64,000 bases of DNA from Bacillota bacterium (GCA_023415655.1 JAEZKD010000195.1:3260-67259); one strand, 5' to 3'; shown: positions 28,078 through 38,234, counted from the first letter of the stretch. The notes: generated by a model from the sequence alone, not told the origin. Made by a program: numbers and translations.

Positions 28078-29454
28078 TTATGCGGAATAATCAATTTGTG
28101 AACCTGAATCAAGAGTTTCCGTTTGCAAGAGTTCTTCTTCCTCTTCCATCGCAAATGTACCCAAATCCGCTCGAAAGACTTTTTTACCATTACTAGAAGT
28201 TGAGTTTTGCTGATTCTTACCTTGACTCATGTCATTGCTTTGATCAAAACCAAACTGTGACACTGTCACTTCAATCGCTTCGACCTTAACTCCTTGATTG
28301 TTCAGATTATCCTTTAGAACTTGCATCTGACTTTCAATCGCTTCCTTCGCTAACTGGTTTTGTGTAATAAAAGATGCTGTAATCACTCCTTCTTTGGAAG
28401 TAATGCTAAGAGCGATTCTTCCTAGGTGCTCGGGATTTAAATTGAATTCCATCGAAGTCTGAGTCGGTTTGATTGTTATCTTAACCGCATCAATAATTTG
28501 ATTTGCAATGTCACGTAATTGGTGAATTTCACTTAATTGCTCACTAAAATTTACTTCTTGAGTCGTATTCGCATTCGCTACAATTTGATCAACAAATTGT
28601 GTTACCGCTTGTGTTTTGTCTTGATCACTCTTACCATCGCCAGAAGTTTGAGACTCCGTTTCACTTGACGTAGTTACTTGAGCTTTCGTTGAATCCGATT
28701 CTTTCACTACTGTGAATTCCATCTTCATTCCCTCATTCTCTTCTTGCCCAGCTTGTACCAATCCGTCTGCTTTGGCGGAAACCTCAGCATCCTCTGTCCG
28801 AACAATATCTTCTGCTGTTGGATGTAATAGATTCATTAAGTTTGCAAATTCTGTTTCATCCTGAACAATGCTTTGGATATCTTCACTGCTCACATTGTAA
28901 TCTTGCATCAACTGAGTGATGTCCTTTACCATGTTGGCTAACTGCAAGCCAAGAGAATGGTCCGTTAATAACATCGAAGCATCTTCTATTCCTGCACATT
29001 CTAAGGTGAGTTGTAGGAGTTTGTCAGGGTTTAGCAAGTCAATCATAGAAAGGCCTAGTGTTTCCATAATAGAAACAAGCTCTTCCTCGGTAAGATTAAG
29101 TTCTTCCATTACAATCTCTTTTGCTTCTTCTACAACATTTGCAACATCCTCAAGCTTACTATCACCTTGGTTAAGTTCTGACGTTTTTGAAACCTCATTC
29201 TGACTACTTTGCACTTTGTTTGCTTTAGTATTGGTAATAGTGTCAGTGCTACTAGCCTTCGTATTACTAATAACTTTTTTATCCGTTTGACTCTCGATTG
29301 GTTTGCTCATCTGATCACGGTATGATCTATTTAGTAGCTTATCAAAAGAAATCGAGTCATTGGATTTCGCAACGCTAGTTTCTGCACTACCACTTTTTGG
29401 CGTTAGGTCCATACGATTAGTAACAATGTTACCTATCGCTTGTCCTGTCATCAT
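28078..29454 (-). CDS. fliK: Flagellar hook-length control protein FliK
   Basis: 458 residues from the ATG at 29454, with GGAGG six bases upstream. The N-terminal two-thirds is polar and low in conservation, as usual for the molecular ruler part. The C-terminal Flg_hook domain (about 330-410) contains MEFNLNPEHLGRIALSITSK and AIESQMQVLKDNLNNQGVKV. It triggers the FlhB specificity switch when the hook is complete. Confidence 0.92.
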   Translation of the reverse strand: MMTGQAIGNIVTNRMDLTPKSGSAETSVAKSNDSISFDKLLNRSYRDQMSKPIESQTDKKVISNTKASSTDTITNTKANKVQSSQNEVSKTSELNQGDSKLEDVANVVEEAKEIVMEELNLTEEELVSIMETLGLSMIDLLNPDKLLQLTLECAGIEDASMLLTDHSLGLQLANMVKDITQLMQDYNVSSEDIQSIVQDETEFANLMNLLHPTAEDIVRTEDAEVSAKADGLVQAGQEENEGMKMEFTVVKESDSTKAQVTTSSETESQTSGDGKSDQDKTQAVTQFVDQIVANANTTQEVNFSEQLSEIHQLRDIANQIIDAVKITIKPTQTSMEFNLNPEHLGRIALSITSKEGVITASFITQNQLAKEAIESQMQVLKDNLNNQGVKVEAIEVTVSQFGFDQSNDMSQGKNQQNSTSSNGKKVFRADLGTFAMEEEEELLQTETLDSGSQIDYSA

Positions 29455-29569
29455 TGAATTCCTCCTTTCTTTCAAGATAATTTATGTCATCTAAGTTGCT
29501 TAGAAATGACCTTTCCTTAATCATACTTACTTTTACTATATCGACAAATCCAAAATAAATCCTTAATTA

Positions 29570-30355
29570 TCATTTCAAACTTTGGACAATCGCATTGTAC
29601 TTTTCTTCATCCATATCTGCCATCTTTTTAAAGATTTTTGCTACGAAAAGTTGATCCATCTTATCAAGAATAGCTGCACACTCATCTGGCTTCATGGTAA
29701 GGAGTACTTTTGATATCCATTCCATATCCGCAGTCATCTCTTCAAGAACTGCAGCTGCTTGAGATGGTTTCATAGTTTTAATAATCTTTGCTTTCTCTCG
29801 GATGGATTCATCATATTGTAATTGCTCTAATACAAGACGATAAATCTCCTCAGCAGTCGTTGGATTGATTGCTTCATAATATAATTTATATTCCTCAATT
29901 TCAGGTGCCTTCGAGTTAAAGACTACATTCTTATCAAAATCCTTCACTCTTTCTTCAAAAGCAATCTGTTGTTCTTCAAACACCTTCAAACGCTCCACTT
30001 CCTTTTGTAAATCAGAAGCGCTTTGCGCATAAGTATCTCGCTCAGTTGTGAGCGTATCCACCTGAATTTCTAATTGTTTGATGTATGCTACAGCATCCTT
30101 AATATCCCGATACGGGTAATTTTCTTCCCAAGCAATCTGTTCATCCGAAACAGGGGGTAAGATCCAATGAATCACAGGTACATCCTTTAAAGATGGACGA
30201 AGCGAAGTACCAATACCACCAACATCTGCACGAATGATTACTATAAAGATAATAATCCAAGCTAGAAGAATCCCAAGAATCACAAGGAAAACTCCCAGTT
30301 TCCCACTTGATTTTTTCTTTTCTTCTTCGTCTATTGCTTTATTCTTTTTCGCCAT
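29570..30355 (-). CDS. motE: MotE/YlxF family flagellar protein
   Basis: 261 residues. One N-terminal membrane segment (about 20-43) is followed by a coiled coil (about 90-140). A C-terminal MgtE-N-like helical domain has the typical IKTMKPSQAAAVLEEMTADM and LLTMKPDECAAILDKM repeats. Homologues lie after fliJ in many Firmicutes (ylxF in B. subtilis) and are linked to stator or export function. It is 94 bp from fliK and 20 bp from fliJ. Confidence 0.82.
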   Translation of the reverse strand: MAKKNKAIDEEEKKKSSGKLGVFLVILGILLAWIIIFIVIIRADVGGIGTSLRPSLKDVPVIHWILPPVSDEQIAWEENYPYRDIKDAVAYIKQLEIQVDTLTTERDTYAQSASDLQKEVERLKVFEEQQIAFEERVKDFDKNVVFNSKAPEIEEYKLYYEAINPTTAEEIYRLVLEQLQYDESIREKAKIIKTMKPSQAAAVLEEMTADMEWISKVLLTMKPDECAAILDKMDQLFVAKIFKKMADMDEEKYNAIVQSLK

Positions 30356-30375
30356 TAAAGACTCTCCTTTGATTC

Positions 30376-30822
30376 TTAAGTTTCTTTCATGGAATACTTA
30401 AAGCTGACCAATTCATCTATTTCTTTCATTTCGCCCTCGTTGAATTCCTTTTTATATTCCTCCAACTTAAGTTCCTTCAGCTTTTCATGCGTTTTTCGCT
30501 CTATGATTGCCAAATTAAGCTTCTGCATTGCTAGATCTACCATCTGCTCTGCTTTTCTCACCACATTCTTTTGTGTCTTAATCCGGTCTTTCATCGTCTC
30601 GATTGCCTCTTCATATCGACGTAACTGGAGCACCTTCAATTTAGAACTCATCGCTTCCCGTAAGTTTTCTTCATAGCCAGCTTTGCGTTGTTCAAACACG
30701 AAAAGCTTCTCTTCTTCTTCGTTTAACTTCATTTTTGCGATAGAGTAATTATTTTTTTCTTGTTCCTCGAGCTTACTCTTAAGATTCAGTATATTTTGCA
30801 TTTGATATGAGAATTTCTTCAT
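30376..30822 (-). CDS. fliJ: Flagellar export chaperone FliJ
   Basis: 148 residues, almost entirely an antiparallel coiled coil rich in Lys and Glu, as expected for FliJ. It has the N-terminal FSYQMQNILNLKSKLEEQEK. It sits in the centre of the FliI ATPase ring and promotes export. It is 14 bp after fliI. Confidence 0.92.
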   Translation of the reverse strand: MKKFSYQMQNILNLKSKLEEQEKNNYSIAKMKLNEEEEKLFVFEQRKAGYEENLREAMSSKLKVLQLRRYEEAIETMKDRIKTQKNVVRKAEQMVDLAMQKLNLAIIERKTHEKLKELKLEEYKKEFNEGEMKEIDELVSFKYSMKET

Positions 30823-30836
30823 GATGTCCCTTTCTC

Positions 30837-32141
30837 TTAAGCAAAGATATCTTCTAATCGCTTCACTGTATCTTCAAAATCAGCTTTCGAATCTACGTCC
30901 TGGCATAAGAACTCATTGACTTCATCAATTTTGGAAATCGCGTAATCAATCCTCTTATTAGACCCTTGTTTGTAAGCCCCAATATTAATCAAATCTTCGG
31001 CATCTTGATAAATTGCCAATACCGATTTTAACTTCCCCGCCAGTATCTTATGGTCTTTGGATGCAATCGAACTCATAACACGGGAGATACTTGCAAGAAT
31101 ATCAATCGCAGGATAATGGTTCTTATGAGCCATCTTTCTAGATAAAATGATATGTCCATCTAAAATACCACGCGCGGTATCTGTAATCGGTTCATTAAAA
31201 TCATCACCATCTACAAGCACTGTGTATAAGCCAGTGATAGATCCTTTATCACTATTTCCAGCCCTCTCTAGCAGCTTAGGCATTTCTGAATACACGCTTG
31301 GTGGATAGCCTCTAGAAACCGGTGGTTCTCCACTTGCTAGCCCAATTTCTCTTTGAGCCATACTAAATCGGGTTAAGGAGTCCATCATCAAAAGAACATC
31401 CTTCCCTTGATCACGAAAGTATTCCGCAATGGCAGTTGCTGTTTTAGCAGCCTTTTTACGTATCAATGCTGGCTTGTCCGAGGTTGCAATAACGAGAACA
31501 CTACGTTTGACACCCTCTGGTCCCAAGTCTCGTTCGATGAATTCTCGAACCTCCCTACCACGTTCACCAATCAATGCTATTACATTAATATCCGCTTTCG
31601 TATTTCTAGCAAACATACCAAGTAAGGTACTTTTTCCAACACCACTACCAGCAAAGATACCAATACGCTGTCCTTTACCGATGGTCAATAACCCATCCAC
31701 CGCTCGTACACCAAGCGGAAGTACCTCACTAATCAGCACTCGATCCAAAGGGTCTGGTGCTTTTGCATCCACTGGATAGGTTTGTGTTGTGTAAAGAGTA
31801 TCGTTTTCATCCAAAGGATTACCTAGACCGTCCAATGCTTTACCAAGCAAATGATCCCCTACCTTAACCGAAAGAGGTTCATTTTGATTGATTACAACAC
31901 TCCCTACGCCAATACCAGTGATATCTTCATAAGGCATCAGTAATAGACGATCATCACGAAAGCCAATTACTTCTGCTTTTACTGTAACCTTTTTGTCCTG
32001 GGAAACGATACAGCATAAATCATTTAAAGACGCATCAGGACCAATGGACTCAACCGTAAGCCCAACTACCTTTGTAACTTTGCCCATTCGATTGACATAA
32101 GATTTAGCAAGAAGCTTTTTATATTTTTCAACATCGATCAT
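30837..32141 (-). CDS. fliI: Flagellar export ATPase FliI
   Basis: 434 residues, similar to the F1 beta subunit. Walker A is in RIGIFAGSGVGKSTLLGMFA (about 160-180), Walker B in VLLMMDSLTRFSMAQREI, and the SVYSEMPKLLERAG loop follows. It energises substrate unfolding and export with FliH and FliJ. It is 13 bp after fliH. Confidence 0.97.
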   Translation of the reverse strand: MIDVEKYKKLLAKSYVNRMGKVTKVVGLTVESIGPDASLNDLCCIVSQDKKVTVKAEVIGFRDDRLLLMPYEDITGIGVGSVVINQNEPLSVKVGDHLLGKALDGLGNPLDENDTLYTTQTYPVDAKAPDPLDRVLISEVLPLGVRAVDGLLTIGKGQRIGIFAGSGVGKSTLLGMFARNTKADINVIALIGERGREVREFIERDLGPEGVKRSVLVIATSDKPALIRKKAAKTATAIAEYFRDQGKDVLLMMDSLTRFSMAQREIGLASGEPPVSRGYPPSVYSEMPKLLERAGNSDKGSITGLYTVLVDGDDFNEPITDTARGILDGHIILSRKMAHKNHYPAIDILASISRVMSSIASKDHKILAGKLKSVLAIYQDAEDLINIGAYKQGSNKRIDYAISKIDEVNEFLCQDVDSKADFEDTVKRLEDIFA

Positions 32142-32154
32142 AAACTGCTCCGTT

Positions 32155-33054
32155 CTATGCGTTCTCTTCTTCCCTTGGACCCGCTAATAATTTTAGGTCA
32201 CACACTAAATTTTTTAACTGAACATCAAGACTGCAGTCAATAATTCGGCTATCCGTCTCAATCAGACATTGAGCTCTACTCAACATACGATCTTCTACAA
32301 TCTCAATGTCAGCATTTTCTTTTAACTTCCAAGAGATTTCACTCTTCTTAGCATTTACAATATCAAAATCCTCTTGAGAAACATGAATCAAGTAGGTATT
32401 ACTACTTTCAATGTTTAACAATTCCTGTTCCAATAGATATAAGATGATATCCTTTTTATCATCAAGAATTACTCCTGTAAAACGTTTCACATAAGAGATG
32501 AGTAAATCAACAAAGATAGGCTCGAAGTTTTTAACTTTCTGCTCATATGCATGCTCTAATTCTCTTTTTCTTTGCTCATAGGCAAGCTGTTCCTTCAATA
32601 GCTCAGCTTTAGCGAGCTCTTTACCTTCTTGATAGCCTTCTTGCTTTGCATCTTCTTTGATTTTGTGAGATACCTTTACGGCATCCTCCCTCGCTTGTTC
32701 TAACATAGAAGAAACCTCTTGCTTCGCTTCTTCAATAATAGCCTTCGCTTTTTCATTCACTTCCTCAAAGGAGGGTTGGTGGTTTAAAAACTCCTCACTC
32801 ACATGATTCAATTCTTCTTGAGTCATATCATCAATAGAACTTTCTTCGACTGTTGCAGCCATTAAACCCTCTACAAAGCCACCCTCAGAAGATGGTTTGC
32901 GATTTACTTTCTCATCCTCTATCTGCAACATATCAAGATAGTATTTTACTTTCTCCTCTGCAGCTGCATTCATGTCGATGACATGCTTGTTATGGTCATT
33001 ATAACGGATCGAATATGCCTTAATCACATTAGACAACGATCTCATCACCTCCAC
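32155..33054 (-). CDS. fliH: Flagellar export regulator FliH
   Basis: Up to 299 residues from a GTG at 33054. A TTG at 33036 (LSNVIKAYSIRYN) lies 10 bases after GGAGGT and is the more likely start, giving 293 residues and a short overlap with the fliG stop. Strong coiled coil (about 100-190) and a C-terminal FliH/VATP-E domain (about 190-290). FliH links FliI to the C ring. Confidence 0.9.
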   Translation of the reverse strand: MEVMRSLSNVIKAYSIRYNDHNKHVIDMNAAAEEKVKYYLDMLQIEDEKVNRKPSSEGGFVEGLMAATVEESSIDDMTQEELNHVSEEFLNHQPSFEEVNEKAKAIIEEAKQEVSSMLEQAREDAVKVSHKIKEDAKQEGYQEGKELAKAELLKEQLAYEQRKRELEHAYEQKVKNFEPIFVDLLISYVKRFTGVILDDKKDIILYLLEQELLNIESSNTYLIHVSQEDFDIVNAKKSEISWKLKENADIEIVEDRMLSRAQCLIETDSRIIDCSLDVQLKNLVCDLKLLAGPREEENA

Positions 33055-34048
33055 CTCGTGATATAATGATTTCTGCAGAGTCTTCTAACTTACGAATAAT
33101 ATTTACAATCTTCTGCTGTGCTTCTTCTACATCTTTTAATCGAACAGGACCCATGAATTCCATATCTTCACGAATCATAGCACCAAGACGTTTTGATAAA
33201 TTGTTGAAGATAAGATTTTGAACTTCCTCTGTTGTACTCTTAAGCGCAATGGCAAGCTCATTGTTATCAACTTCACGAAGAACACGTTGAACTGATTTGT
33301 CATCCAAGGAGATAATATCCTCGAATACAAACATCTTCCTTCTGATTTCATCTGCCAATTCTGGTTCATCAAGTTCAAGACTTTCCATAATATGTTTTTC
33401 CGTACCTCGATCTACGGTATTCAAGATATCAACAATAGCATCGACACCACCCGCAATCGTGTAATCCTGATTGACAAGAGAGGATAACTTTCGTTCTAAT
33501 ACTCGTTCCACTTCTTTGATTACATCAGGTGAAGTACGATCCATCTGAGCAATACGTTTTGCTACATCTGCTTGTTTATCCGGCGTTAAAGACGCGATGA
33601 TTGCAGCCGATTGCTGAGTCGATAGATACGATAAAATCAAAGCAATCGTCTGTGGATGTTCATCCTGTATAAAGTTTAATAACTGATTGGCATCGGTCTT
33701 TCGAACAAACTCGAAAGGACGCACCTGTAAGGATGCCGTAAGTTTTCCAAGGATCTCTTTTGCTTTATCTTCACCAAGTGCTTTTTCCAACAGATCTTTT
33801 GCATACGTGATACCACCCTCTGCAATGTACTGTTGTGCAAGACATACTTGGTAGAATTCATCAAGAACTGCTTCCTTGGTGCTTGATGCGATACTTCTTG
33901 TATTTGCAATTTCTAATGTTAATTGTTCAATTTCATCCTCTTTTAGATGTTTAAAAATAGAGGCTGAACGTTCTGGACCTAGTGTAATCAGAAGTATTGC
34001 CGACTTTTGAACACCGGTTAATTCACTTTGAACCTGCTGTTTCGCCAT
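33029..34048 (-). CDS. fliG: Flagellar motor switch protein FliG
   Basis: 339 residues from the ATG at 34048 (MAKQQVQSELTGVQKSAILL), which follows AGGAGGT by five bases. FliG-N, -M and -C armadillo repeats are seen, including EHPQTIALILSYLSTQQSAA (EHPQ motif, about 127) and the C-terminal charged helix FNNLSKRLGAMIREDMEFMG that contacts MotA. The overlap with fliH supports coupled translation. Confidence 0.97.
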   Translation of the reverse strand: MAKQQVQSELTGVQKSAILLITLGPERSASIFKHLKEDEIEQLTLEIANTRSIASSTKEAVLDEFYQVCLAQQYIAEGGITYAKDLLEKALGEDKAKEILGKLTASLQVRPFEFVRKTDANQLLNFIQDEHPQTIALILSYLSTQQSAAIIASLTPDKQADVAKRIAQMDRTSPDVIKEVERVLERKLSSLVNQDYTIAGGVDAIVDILNTVDRGTEKHIMESLELDEPELADEIRRKMFVFEDIISLDDKSVQRVLREVDNNELAIALKSTTEEVQNLIFNNLSKRLGAMIREDMEFMGPVRLKDVEEAQQKIVNIIRKLEDSAEIIISRGGGDEIVV

Positions 34049-34062
34049 ACGATACCTCCTGT

Positions 34063-35658
34063 TTATTCCCAACCATCCTGCAGCCAGTTACGTAACAGAC
34101 TAGCAACCGCTTCAGGATTTTCATCCACAAATTTTTCAATCATTCGCTTCGTCTCTGATTTTTCGCTAAATTCAATATCATCCAGAGATTGATTTTCCTT
34201 AGTTGTTGCAAGAAGCTGTTCAACAGAAAGCTCTGGTTCAATTTCAGTTACTTCTACTGGTGACATACCACGGAATACAACAAAGATGAGTAAACCGATG
34301 ATAAGTGCTGCTAAAATAATTGAAAGAATCAATGACCAATTGGTTGGAGATGTCTCACTAGCAATAAAATTAGTCACTTCTTGAATTGTTACCGAAATAT
34401 TTCCCTCTGGAATACCAGTAACATGAGAGAAAAAGGTATACCATTGTTCACTCACTTCTACATCAACTGGATCACTATTTCTCAGCATATATTCATCATA
34501 ACTAATATCTTCTAGTAACCCTAATGTTTTAAGATCATCTTCAGAAACATCTTTTACCTTCTTTAACGCAATTCCCACCGAACAGTTCTCGATATTAACG
34601 ATTGGCCAGTTACTTACAGTTGTCGTTAATTTTTCGCTTGGTAAATACGTAATATTTAATTCCTCATAAGAGCTATCTCCGCTACTATTCTCTTGAATGT
34701 AGTAATCTACATCATCATTGGAGTCAGTCCCTGGGATATCTCCACTTGTACCTTTATTTTCTGAACTAATTTTGCTCCAGCTTTGGTACAACCCTTGTTC
34801 TTGTCCCTCCGCTGCAATATATTCGCGAAATTCTTCCGTCTTTTTATCAAAGTTAATATCTAGATGAAAGCTTGGTTCAACAAAACTAAAGCCATTCATC
34901 AAGGCAAAACGAGTTACGAGCTCCGAATAATACTCCTCAACTTCTTTCGTATACTCAAGTGTTGCATTTGCATAATCCTCCTCCTCATCAGAAGGACCAT
35001 TGTATAATAAGTTACCATATTGATCAATGACCTTAATCTTGTCAGTTGTCGCATTACCAATACTATTTGCCACGGCAATTGCAATCGCTTCTGCGGACGA
35101 CTTTTTGAATTTCTCATTGATCGTCAAGAAGATACTACAGCCAATCTCTTTTTCAGACTCTAATATACTTGTTCTTGTATCTGTTGGCAAATAACTAACA
35201 CTTGCCTCATCTACACCTTCACGACTTTCCAATAACTCCTCTAAATCACTCTGATAATAAAGGTGAAGTTTTAACTGTTTATCATAATTTGTTGTCGTCA
35301 TACTATTATCCAACAAATTATTCACAGTAAATTTCGCCTTGGAACTAATCTCGCTATCTTGAATCAGATAGACCGCCTCGGTTTTCTTGGTCGCATCTAC
35401 CGAAACTGTCACATTATCATCCGCAACTTGATAAGCGATTCCATTCTCCTCAAGCAATTTCACTGCTTGACCTGCTGTAGATACATCTTCAAACTTCCCT
35501 AATTCCACATAGTCCGTTCTGCCCAATAGAAGTATGAGAATTACGAGTGCTAGAATCACTGCACTTACAATACTGATGATAAGTACCTTCTGCTTTTTCG
35601 TATACTTCTTCCATATTTCTAATAATCTGACAGGTATCTGTTTAATTCGTTCCTGCAT
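34063..35658 (-). CDS. fliF: Flagellar MS-ring protein FliF
   Basis: 531 residues. The N-terminal membrane segment (about 25-45) is followed by ring-building motifs (about 50-220, with LLDNSMTTTNYDKQLKLHLY and DEASVSYLPTD) and a variable periplasmic-type loop. A second membrane segment (about 430-455) precedes a C-terminal FliG-binding tail ending AVASLLRNWLQDGWE. It is the base on which the motor and export gate assemble. Confidence 0.96.
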   Translation of the reverse strand: MQERIKQIPVRLLEIWKKYTKKQKVLIISIVSAVILALVILILLLGRTDYVELGKFEDVSTAGQAVKLLEENGIAYQVADDNVTVSVDATKKTEAVYLIQDSEISSKAKFTVNNLLDNSMTTTNYDKQLKLHLYYQSDLEELLESREGVDEASVSYLPTDTRTSILESEKEIGCSIFLTINEKFKKSSAEAIAIAVANSIGNATTDKIKVIDQYGNLLYNGPSDEEEDYANATLEYTKEVEEYYSELVTRFALMNGFSFVEPSFHLDINFDKKTEEFREYIAAEGQEQGLYQSWSKISSENKGTSGDIPGTDSNDDVDYYIQENSSGDSSYEELNITYLPSEKLTTTVSNWPIVNIENCSVGIALKKVKDVSEDDLKTLGLLEDISYDEYMLRNSDPVDVEVSEQWYTFFSHVTGIPEGNISVTIQEVTNFIASETSPTNWSLILSIILAALIIGLLIFVVFRGMSPVEVTEIEPELSVEQLLATTKENQSLDDIEFSEKSETKRMIEKFVDENPEAVASLLRNWLQDGWE

Positions 35659-35675
35659 GCTTCAACCCTCTTATG

Positions 35676-36005
35676 CTAAAATTGTAATTGCATAATTTCC
35701 TTATATGCATCTAATACTGCGTTTCGAACCGCTACTGTATATTGTAATGAAATACTTGCTTTTGTTTGAGCTATCTGCAAATCATGCGTACTCGATGTCA
35801 AACCCATTGCATAGTCCATCTCAGCTTGTTCTGCCGCATCCGTATATGCATTCGTTTCTTGAATCATATTCAAGGCTGATTGAAACATTGCTTCAAATGT
35901 TGCATTCCTATTTTCGCTAGTAGTCTCCTTTGCTTTTGAAAGATTCAATTTGGAGCTACCTATGTTTCCCAATGAGCTGATACTCAATATGTCCATCGAT
36001 TCCAT
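35676..36005 (-). CDS. fliE: MS-ring/rod junction protein FliE
   Basis: 109 residues with the family C-terminal pattern GLTSSTHDLQIAQTKASISL and QYTVAVRNAVLDAYKEIMQL. FliE links the MS ring to the rod and is the first type III substrate. It is 16 bp after flgC. Confidence 0.96.
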   Translation of the reverse strand: MESMDILSISSLGNIGSSKLNLSKAKETTSENRNATFEAMFQSALNMIQETNAYTDAAEQAEMDYAMGLTSSTHDLQIAQTKASISLQYTVAVRNAVLDAYKEIMQLQF

Positions 36006-36021
36006 CCTTCCTTAACGTTTT

Positions 36022-36477
36022 TTACTTGCCAACTTCTAAACCTTTTAATAGCATGTTCTTTGTTGCATTAAATGCTGTAATATTAGCTTCGTAGGAACGG
36101 GATGCATCGATCATATTCGTCATCTCAGTCACTGTGTTTACATTTGGATATGTAACATAACCATTCTCATCCGCATCTGGATGAGATGGATCATAGACTT
36201 CTTTCATAGCCGTTACATGATCCTCAACAATTGAAGTTACTTTTACGCCACTTCCGTTATATTCTGAATTCTTTCTCACCGAACTAGCTTGTGATAAAAT
36301 ACTACCAAAGCTATCAGCTCTACTCTCCGCGAACACTAAAGTTTGTCTTCTATAAGGTTGACCGTTCTCATCTCTCGTCGTATTTACATTCGCAATATTC
36401 TGAGAAATCAAATCCATTCGAAGTCTTTGTGCAGTCATTCCACTTGCACTTATTTCTAACGCATTAAATATTGACAT
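36022..36477 (-). CDS. flgC: Flagellar proximal rod protein FlgC
   Basis: 151 residues with N-terminal ALEISASGMTAQRLRMDLIS and QNIANVNTTRD, and C-terminal VNTVTEMTNMIDASRSYEAN, all typical FlgC motifs. It forms the rod with FlgB and FliE and lies 15 bp after flgB. Confidence 0.97.
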   Translation of the reverse strand: MSIFNALEISASGMTAQRLRMDLISQNIANVNTTRDENGQPYRRQTLVFAESRADSFGSILSQASSVRKNSEYNGSGVKVTSIVEDHVTAMKEVYDPSHPDADENGYVTYPNVNTVTEMTNMIDASRSYEANITAFNATKNMLLKGLEVGK

Positions 36478-36492
36478 GAGTTTCCTCCTCTA

Positions 36493-36879
36493 CTATTTCT
36501 GTAAGACTGTCTTCAGCCGATTAAACTCTTCCGTCATCGAGCTTAATAGCTGATAATAACGAATTTGATTTTCTGCTGAGTATGCTTGTTCCACTTCCAT
36601 ATCTACGTTATTACCATCATATCGATAGCTTAGTTCTTCGGAATCCGTATAGATAGACGACTTCAATTTTGACAAATTCAAGTTTGCCACTTTAGCATCC
36701 AAACTTTCGTTTCCGCTCAACTCTTTCTTTAGATAAGTTTCAAACTTCACATCTTTTCTCTTATAGTCTGGTGTACTTACATTTGCGAGGTTATTTGAGA
36801 TTACTTCTTGTCGAAGTAAACTTGCATCCGCCGCTTTATCTAGTACATTGATGTAGTTGAACGCATTTGATCCAATCAT
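36493..36879 (-). CDS. flgB: Flagellar proximal rod protein FlgB
   Basis: 128 residues. The N-terminal LRQEVISNNLANVSTPDYKR motif of rod proteins is present, with VDMEVEQAYSAENQIRYYQL at the C-terminus. It is the first gene of the fla/che operon, as in B. subtilis. The start is preceded by AAGGAAGGT. Confidence 0.97.
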   Translation of the reverse strand: MIGSNAFNYINVLDKAADASLLRQEVISNNLANVSTPDYKRKDVKFETYLKKELSGNESLDAKVANLNLSKLKSSIYTDSEELSYRYDGNNVDMEVEQAYSAENQIRYYQLLSSMTEEFNRLKTVLQK

Positions 36880-37007
36880 CTAATACCTTCCTTCTTTTTA
36901 TAATTTTCCTCTTTGATTACTTATGGTTAAAACTACTTTTGTGTTCTATTTTCATAAGTTACAACTCCAACTTACAAAGTGATTTCATCACACTTCTGAC
37001 TTACTAT

Positions 37008-37037
37008 ATTATATAATAATTTGAAAGAAAAACACAA
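37008..37037 (-). promoter_or_regulatory. Candidate promoter of the fla/che operon
   Basis: Minus-strand TTGTGT (37037-37032), 18-nt spacer, TATAAT (37013-37008). The leader would be about 120 nt, with short inverted repeats at 36957-36999. It is the only good sigma-A-like pair between the codY terminator and flgB. I do not see a clean sigma-28 promoter or a c-di-GMP riboswitch here. Confidence 0.4.
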
Positions 37038-37122
37038 GATATATTTAAAAATTTTGTAGAATAATACAACTATTTGTAGTTTTATAGGACCAATGTCTTA
37101 TTTTTTTACTTAAGAAAATGTC

Positions 37123-37162
37123 AAAAAAATCCACCCAGCAAAGAAATATTGGGTGGATTTTC
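37123..37162 (-). terminator. Intrinsic terminator downstream of codY
   Basis: Minus strand AAAATCCACCCA pairs with TGGGTGGATTTT around an 11-nt loop and is followed by further T residues. It is symmetric enough to act in both directions. It separates codY from the flagellar operon promoter. Confidence 0.85.
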
Positions 37163-37315
37163 CATTTTATGTTTTTTTACTTATAAATTAATATTTTGTC
37201 TTTGATACTTCATCATTATTTCAGCTCTTTTATTTTTTGTAACCACTTTCATTCTATATCTTTTATTTTATTCATTTTATTTTAATAAATGGTTGCATGA
37301 AACTTACCTAATTTT

Positions 37316-38083
37316 TTACTTCATTTTCTTTAACTCATCGAATACCACATCATTCAATACTTTAATGTAGGTTCCTTTCATACCGGAAGATCTTGATTCA
37401 ATTACCCCAGCACTTTCGAATTTACGAAGTGCATTGACAATAACTGATCTTGTAATTCCAACACGATCCGCAATTTTACTTGCTACTAGGATTCCTTCAT
37501 TCCCTTCCAACTCCTCAAAGATATGAGTTATTGCTTCTAATTCAGAAAATGATAAAGTACTAATGGCAGATTTAACGATATGTACTTTTCTGTTCTCTTC
37601 TGCATTCTCTTCGTTTACTGAACGCATCATCTCGAGTCCAACAACTGTTGTACCATATTCACTTAATATGATGTCATCAATGGAATACTGTTCTTTATTC
37701 TTGTATAAGAATAAGGATCCTAATCGTTCACCAGCAATGTCAATTGGAGTTATGATTGCCTGATAATCATTTACATGATCAAACTCAAATCCTAAAGTTG
37801 CCAAATTGACGTTTTCCTTCGTAGACAGAATATTTAATAATCTTTCATTTAACATTGTATCGATATAGCCACCAACCGCATCTTTTATTAATTCACTGAT
37901 TGGTGCAATATCTGCACGATTTTTAATACCCAAAACCTTGCCTTTTTTGCTAATGACTAAGATATTAGATTCTAATATATCACTAAGAACCGAACAGATG
38001 TCATTAAACACTACCTTGTGTGAGTTGTTATTATGCAATAACTTATTAATTTTTCTTGTCTTGTCCAACAATTGTACGCTCAT
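37316..38083 (-). CDS. codY: Global transcriptional repressor CodY
   Basis: 255 residues. The N-terminal GAF domain (about 1-155) binds branched-chain amino acids. The C-terminal winged HTH includes ASKIADRVGITRSVIVNALR and KFESAGVIESRSSGMKGTYI. CodY senses GTP and Ile/Leu/Val and represses nutrient-limitation genes; in B. subtilis it also controls motility. The cod genes that precede it in B. subtilis (codV, clpQ, clpY) are missing here, so it lies directly between topA and flgB. Confidence 0.97.
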   Translation of the reverse strand: MSVQLLDKTRKINKLLHNNNSHKVVFNDICSVLSDILESNILVISKKGKVLGIKNRADIAPISELIKDAVGGYIDTMLNERLLNILSTKENVNLATLGFEFDHVNDYQAIITPIDIAGERLGSLFLYKNKEQYSIDDIILSEYGTTVVGLEMMRSVNEENAEENRKVHIVKSAISTLSFSELEAITHIFEELEGNEGILVASKIADRVGITRSVIVNALRKFESAGVIESRSSGMKGTYIKVLNDVVFDELKKMK

Positions 38084-38166
38084 TTAAGAACCCCCATGAC
38101 CTTCGTTTTGGTCTGCTTCACAGCAATAATAAGTGGTATATTATACCTTTTTTAACTATGTAATAA

Positions 38167-38195
38167 ATTCTATCATATATTTTTTTAAAAAACAA
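38167..38195 (-). promoter_or_regulatory. Putative codY promoter
   Basis: Minus-strand TTGTTT (38195-38190), 17-nt spacer, TAGAAT (38172-38167). A second TATAAT lies at 38145-38140 within a GGTATATTATACC palindrome but with a poor -35. No clear CodY box was found nearby. Confidence 0.4.
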
Positions 38196-38234
38196 TAGCA
38201 AAATTGTTATTTTGACACACATTTTGTAACTTTT

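Noticed and set aside
37008..37120. Possible CodY box or c-di-GMP riboswitch before flgB
   Set aside because: No good match to AATTTTCWGAAAATT and no GEMM-type conserved core.
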